DNA of 8,409 bases. Source: AP-15 sp035570935. Its GTDB lineage: Bacteria > Pseudomonadota > Alphaproteobacteria > ATCC43930 > CGMCC-115725. Under the pieces are notes generated by a model that searched no databases, had not been told where the DNA came from, and worked only from the letters and a program-made list of their open reading frames with translations. The stretch's first letter is position 1; each line of letters starts with the position of its first letter. This document shows, piece after piece, positions 5,474 to 8,409 of this stretch. The stretch lies in assembly GCA_035570935.1 (NCBI GenBank), contig DATMKU010000417.1, positions 1 to 8,409 of the forward strand. The letters are read 5' to 3'. The position numbers and the translations under genes were made by a program.

Positions 5474-6025
5474 ATGAGCCCTTTTGCGATTGTTTTTATC
5501 GCCTTGAGCATGTCCGCCGACGCCTTTGCCGCGGCACTCGGAAAAGGGGCGGCACTCGACCGGCCGCCGCTTGGCGAAGCGTTGCGCTGCGGCCTGATCT
5601 TCGGTCTCGTCGAGGCGGTGACTCCTGTGGTTGGCTGGACCCTTGGCGCCGCCGCCAGCGCCGGGGCTTACCTTGTTGCCGACGATTGGATCGCGTTTGC
5701 CGTGTTGGCCGCAATCGGCATCAAGATGATCCATGACGGCCTGCGCCGCACCGCAGGCGACGACAAGCCCAAGCGCCACTCGGCCCGGCTTCTCGTCGTA
5801 ACCGCGCTGGGCACCAGCATCGACGCGCTGGCGGTGGGCGTGAGCCTCGCTTTGCTCGGCGTCGGCATCGCCGCGACCGCCCTCGCCATCGGCTTCGCGA
5901 CATTCGCGATGGCGACCCTCGGCATCCTGCTCGGCCGAGCGCTCGGCGAGCGCTTTGGGCGCATCGCCGAGACCCTGGGGGGCGCCGGGCTGATCGTGAT
6001 CGGCGTCAAGATCCTGGTCGGCTGA
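5474..6025 (+). CDS. mntP: Manganese efflux pump MntP
   Basis: An inner-membrane exporter of Mn2+ that protects against manganese overload. ATG 5474 is chosen because the protein then begins like other MntP proteins and has 183 residues, close to the E. coli length; the frame is open further upstream only through the riboswitch. About six hydrophobic helices are visible, split into two homologous halves by a charged loop (RRTAGDDKPKRHSAR, 91-105). The conserved acidic residues are present: Asp16 (SADAFAAALGKGA) at the same position as the essential Asp of the E. coli protein, Glu47 (IFGLVEAVTPVVGW) and Asp117 (GTSIDALAVGVSLALL). The second half ends ETLGGAGLIVIGVKIL. No strong ribosome binding site precedes the start; the region instead lies in a pairable arm of the riboswitch. 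It converges on the amidohydrolase gene, 8 nt between stops. Confidence 0.95.
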   Translation: MSPFAIVFIALSMSADAFAAALGKGAALDRPPLGEALRCGLIFGLVEAVTPVVGWTLGAAASAGAYLVADDWIAFAVLAAIGIKMIHDGLRRTAGDDKPKRHSARLLVVTALGTSIDALAVGVSLALLGVGIAATALAIGFATFAMATLGILLGRALGERFGRIAETLGGAGLIVIGVKILVG

Positions 6026-6038
6026 CCCGCCGACTAGG
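6013..6038. terminator. Bidirectional terminator-like hairpin across two stop codons
   Basis: CCTGGTCGG (6013-6021) pairs with CCGACTAGG (6030-6038), nine pairs with one G-U, loop of 8 nt. It spans the stop codons of both converging genes, mntP and the amidohydrolase. Neither strand has a clear T-run, so it would need Rho or act mainly as an RNA 3'-end stabiliser. Confidence 0.42.
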
Positions 6039-7146
6039 CGTCGAAGCCGTAGAGCCGGGCGGCGTTGGCGCGGGTGATCTTGAACTTGTCCTCGGCGCTG
6101 GCGTCCTTGAAGTCGCGGGCGACGACTTCCTGCGAATGCGGCCAGGTCGAGGCCTGGTGCGGATAGTCCGACGACCACATCAGCTTGTCGACCCCGATGA
6201 AATGGCGGTTAGCGACGCCGACAAAGTCGTCGATATAAGTCGCCCACATCTGCCGCTGGAAATATTCGCTGGGCTTCAGCTGGTTCGGGAAGCCGGCGGA
6301 GATGCGCTGGCGCTCGAAGGCACGGTCCATGCGCTGCAGGTAATAGGGCAGCCAGCCGATATTGTTTTCGGCCGAAACGATCTGCAATTGCGGGAAGCGG
6401 TCGAGGACGCCCGAAAAGATCAAGACGCTGAACGACTTCTCGACCTCGTGCGACAGCACGGTGGAGCGCATATAGCGCTCGCCCCAATTGTATTGGCTTT
6501 CCATGCCCATGCCGGTGATCGCATGCAGGCTGACCGGCATTTTCAATTCCTGCGCCGTCGCCCAGAACGGGTCGTAGACGTCCGAGCTATAGGGTTGCTC
6601 CTGCGGCGGCGAGCACCAGATCATCGCCCCCTTGAGCCCCATCTTGGCGCAGCGTTCGAGTTCGCGCGCCCCCGCCTTCGGGTCATAAAGCGAGATCATC
6701 GGCAATCCGGCCATATGCCTCGGGTCGTAGCCGACAAATTCGGCGAGCCAGTCGTTGTAGACACGGAAGCAATCGGCCTGCAGCCCCGGATCCTTCAGCC
6801 AAAAGATGCGGAAGCCAAGGGTGGTGTAGAGGACGTCGGCCTCGACCCCGTCGAGCGCATTGTCTTTCTTTCGTTCGGCCGGGTCCCAGCCACCCGGCCG
6901 GGCGTCGGCATAAGTCGCCTTGGTTAGAAAATCCTTCAATTCCTCGGGGCTCTTGCCAGCGCCGAGGCCGATGCCGATCGGGTGCGGCGCATAGCCCTCG
7001 TAATGGAAATAGGCACCTTCCTTACCCGGCGGGTTGACCATTAGCTGAGGCGCCCGCTCGCGATATTTTTTATCGACGCGCTCGACCCATAGATTGGGCG
7101 GCTCGCTGACATGCGAGTCCGCGGAGATCAGCTTGTATTCCGCCAT
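6034..7146 (-). CDS. Amidohydrolase family 2 (COG2159) metal-dependent hydrolase/decarboxylase
   Basis: A 370-residue TIM-barrel enzyme of the Amidohydro_2 family, whose members include ACMS decarboxylase, resorcylate decarboxylases and hydratases of aromatic breakdown. ATG 7146 is preceded by GGGAGGG with a 4-nt gap. Metal-site residues are visible: Asp10 and His12 in ISADSHVSEP (the DxH form of the usual HxH), His208 in VSLHAITG, and Asp327 in WSSDYPH. Further family marks are the VEADVLYTTLGF segment (101-112), LKGAMIW (171-177), the LDRFPQLQIVSAENNIGWLP stretch (248-267) and a final ITRANAARLYGF. No signal peptide, so cytoplasmic. The substrate is not deducible; a link with aromatic acids is suggested only by family and by pcaHG about 3 kb away. 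It is divergent from cyoA across 313 nt. Confidence 0.88.
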   Translation of the reverse strand: MAEYKLISADSHVSEPPNLWVERVDKKYRERAPQLMVNPPGKEGAYFHYEGYAPHPIGIGLGAGKSPEELKDFLTKATYADARPGGWDPAERKKDNALDGVEADVLYTTLGFRIFWLKDPGLQADCFRVYNDWLAEFVGYDPRHMAGLPMISLYDPKAGARELERCAKMGLKGAMIWCSPPQEQPYSSDVYDPFWATAQELKMPVSLHAITGMGMESQYNWGERYMRSTVLSHEVEKSFSVLIFSGVLDRFPQLQIVSAENNIGWLPYYLQRMDRAFERQRISAGFPNQLKPSEYFQRQMWATYIDDFVGVANRHFIGVDKLMWSSDYPHQASTWPHSQEVVARDFKDASAEDKFKITRANAARLYGFDA

Positions 7147-7361
7147 TTCACCCTCCCTCGAAAACCCCTTCGCCGCGGTGTTCCGCGGTCCCGCGCCACT
7201 ACCGGCGCCGTCGATGGTTTATCGTAGATGATGTCGGCGCATCCCGTCCAGGCTCGCCGTCAGCGACGACAGCCGTCAGCGCTGCCGCCGGCGGCCAGCG
7301 GCGGGTGTTCCCGACAGGGCGGCATAATCCGGGTGACCCACGGCACCGCCGGCACGCGGGA

Positions 7362-7390
7362 TTGGCAAGCCCCGGCGTTCTCGATAAACT
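7362..7390 (+). promoter_or_regulatory. Candidate sigma70-type promoter of cyoA
   Basis: TTGGCA (7362-7367) and TAAACT (7385-7390) are separated by exactly 17 nt, matching 5 of 6 and 4 of 6 consensus positions. Transcription would start near 7397, giving a leader of about 60 nt that contains the hairpin at 7409-7427 and the cyoA ribosome binding site. Confidence 0.42.
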
Positions 7391-7408
7391 CGCCGGCTAG
7401 GCTTTTCG

Positions 7409-7427
7409 AGCGCCCAAAAAGGGCGTT
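7409..7427 (+). terminator. Terminator-like hairpin in the cyoA leader
   Basis: AGCGCCC (7409-7415), loop AAAAA, GGGCGTT (7421-7427) form a 7-bp stem with one G-U. The core CGCCC/GGGCG is followed directly by TTTT (7426-7429). It looks like a short intrinsic terminator or attenuator but lies about 30 nt before the cyoA start and downstream of its likely promoter. The two TTTTCGAG copies flank its loop and core. It could also be a protein-binding site. Confidence 0.4.
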
Positions 7428-7459
7428 TTCGAGGGTCGCCTTCTGTGCCGGAGGCCGCC

Positions 7460-8409
7460 ATGCACGACTGGCGCTACGCAACCCACGACGCGCCGCGCGG
7501 TCGCGCACCCCTTGCGCGGCACTGGCCTTGGCGCTCGAGCTGGCGTCGCTCGCCTGTCGTGTGCGCCGCGGCACTGCTCGCCTCCTGTCAGCCGGCCGGC
7601 ATCCTGGACCCGCAGGGGCCGATCGCGTCAGCCGAGCAACTGCTGTTGATCAACTCGACCGCGATCATGCTCGTGGTGGTGGTTCCGGTGATCCTGGCGA
7701 CCTTGGGGTTTGCCTGGTGGTACAGAGCGTCCAACGCCCGCGCGAGCCGCACCTCGGACGAAGGCTATGAAGGGCGCACCGAGTTCGTCCTGTGGTCGAT
7801 CCCGACGCTGATCGTGATCCTCTTAGGGGGAGTAATCTGGATCGGCTCCCATCAGCTCGATCCGCGGGCACCGATCCCGGCCAAGGCCGCCCCGCTGCGG
7901 GTCGATGTCGTGGCGCTCGATTGGAAATGGCTTTTTATCTACCCCGATCAGGGCATTGCCGCGGTCAATCAGCTAGTCATTCCGGTCGGGACCCCGGTCA
8001 ACTTTCGTCTCACTTCGGCAACGGTGATGAATTCATTCTTCGTCCCGCAGCTTGGCAGCCAGATCTACACGATGGGCGGTATGACAACGCACCTCAACCT
8101 GCTCGCCGACAACCCAGGCGAATATCCCGGTTTCTCCGCAAATTTCAGCGGCGACGGGTTTGCGGACATGCGGTTTGTCGCGAAGGCGGTGCCGGCCGGC
8201 GATTTTAATGCGTGGGTCGCTAAGACGCGCGGCGCAGGCTCGGCGCTTGATAGGGCCGGCTACACCAAATTGGCGAAGCCGAGCGAAGCCGTGCCACCGA
8301 CGACCTACCGCTCGGTCGAGCCGGGGCTGTTCGAGCGCATCGTCGAAGAGACGGCGTCGGGTCCCGCCAAGGCGCATGCCGCCGGGGCTTGGTGTCCGCC
8401 GGCCCCGCA
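7460..8409 (+). CDS. cyoA: Cytochrome bo-type ubiquinol oxidase subunit II (partial, 3' end outside window)
   Basis: Subunit II of the haem-copper quinol oxidase that passes electrons from ubiquinol to O2 and pumps protons. ATG 7460 follows GGAGG (7450-7454) by 5 nt. The 316 codons in the window stay open to the right edge. An arginine- and tryptophan-rich n-region (about 20-31) leads to a lipobox, AALLASC, with Cys43 as the lipid-anchored first residue. Two membrane helices follow (about 61-88 and 109-130), then the periplasmic cupredoxin domain with ALDWKWLFIYPD (152-163). The CuA ligands of cytochrome c oxidases are missing: the segment reads MNSFFVPQLGSQIYTMGGM (190-208), as in E. coli CyoA, with no Cys-x3-Cys. 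That marks a quinol, not cytochrome c, oxidase. The tail WVAKTRGAG...KPSEAVPPTTYRSVEPGLFERIV is also CyoA-like. cyoB should follow to the right. Confidence 0.94.
   Translation, partial: MHDWRYATHDAPRGRAPLARHWPWRSSWRRSPVVCAAALLASCQPAGILDPQGPIASAEQLLLINSTAIMLVVVVPVILATLGFAWWYRASNARASRTSDEGYEGRTEFVLWSIPTLIVILLGGVIWIGSHQLDPRAPIPAKAAPLRVDVVALDWKWLFIYPDQGIAAVNQLVIPVGTPVNFRLTSATVMNSFFVPQLGSQIYTMGGMTTHLNLLADNPGEYPGFSANFSGDGFADMRFVAKAVPAGDFNAWVAKTRGAGSALDRAGYTKLAKPSEAVPPTTYRSVEPGLFERIVEETASGPAKAHAAGAWCPPAP

Larger units (their letters stand above)
7147..7459. promoter_or_regulatory. Repeat-rich divergent region between the amidohydrolase gene and cyoA
   Basis: This 313-nt non-coding stretch serves both genes. 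The 10-mer TTTTCGAGGG occurs once on each strand near each gene: on the minus strand at 7164-7155 and on the plus strand at 7426-7435. A partial copy, TTTTCGAG, is at 7403-7410. GCCGTCAGCG is repeated directly at 7256-7265 and 7272-7281. A long GC palindrome follows at 7280-7300 (CGCTGCCGCC with GGCGG-c-CAGCG). CCGCGG-TGTT-CCGCGG (7173-7188) is a hairpin in the amidohydrolase leader. A cyoA promoter candidate and leader hairpin are listed separately. No small gene is convincing here. Confidence 0.5.

Noticed and set aside
6136..6927. A 263-codon plus-strand frame
   Set aside because: It is antisense within the amidohydrolase gene, which has clear metal-site motifs.
7228..7770. A 180-codon plus-strand frame at the cyoA start
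   Set aside because: It is out of frame with cyoA; the cyoA frame has a ribosome binding site, lipobox and CyoA motifs.
1..8409. Mobile elements, CRISPR arrays, phage genes or toxin-antitoxin pairs
   Set aside because: I saw no transposase motifs, terminal inverted repeats with target duplications, regularly spaced repeats, or recognisable toxin or phage proteins.

Overview
This window looks like chromosomal DNA of a GC-rich alphaproteobacterium, probably of the Hyphomicrobiales (Rhizobiales) type. The reasons are the strong G/C bias at third codon positions, the kinds of genes present (DUF3108 protein, pcaHG, cyoA, MntP) and their dense, mostly single-gene transcription units. The organism assignment is inference; no rRNA or other marker is present.

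Layout. Positions 1-549 are gene-poor and visibly less GC-rich than the rest. They hold a possible 3' end of a reading frame, a 27-residue candidate membrane peptide with a good ribosome binding site, and about 340 nt with strong hairpins but no convincing gene. From 550 to 1607 a 75-residue protein of unknown function overlaps (GTGA) a secreted DUF3108 protein. A 55-residue protein of unknown function follows on the minus strand (1813-1646). Then comes pcaH-pcaG (2070-3366), the two subunits of protocatechuate 3,4-dioxygenase, an iron enzyme that opens the aromatic ring in the beta-ketoadipate route. Converging on pcaG is a short-chain dehydrogenase/reductase (4127-3378). Divergent from that is a D-2-hydroxyacid dehydrogenase (4271-5239).

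The clearest regulatory element lies at 5263-5473: a sigma70-like promoter, a yybP-ykoY manganese riboswitch and a switchable hairpin just before the start codon of mntP, the manganese exporter (5474-6025). High Mn2+ would be sensed by the leader RNA and would switch on the exporter. A COG2159-type metal-dependent amidohydrolase/decarboxylase (7146-6034) converges on mntP. A 313-nt divergent region rich in repeats separates it from cyoA (7460 to the window end), the lipoprotein subunit II of a bo-type ubiquinol oxidase, which runs off the right edge.

Functionally the window is a mosaic of aromatic degradation (pcaHG, possibly the SDR and amidohydrolase), metal homeostasis and respiration, not one coherent pathway. 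I see no mobile element, CRISPR array, tRNA or rRNA gene, and no clear sign of a wholly new system. The items most worth a second look are the mntP riboswitch and its expression platform, the repeats in the amidohydrolase/cyoA divergent region, the hairpins at 306-460 and 1908-1934, and the small proteins.
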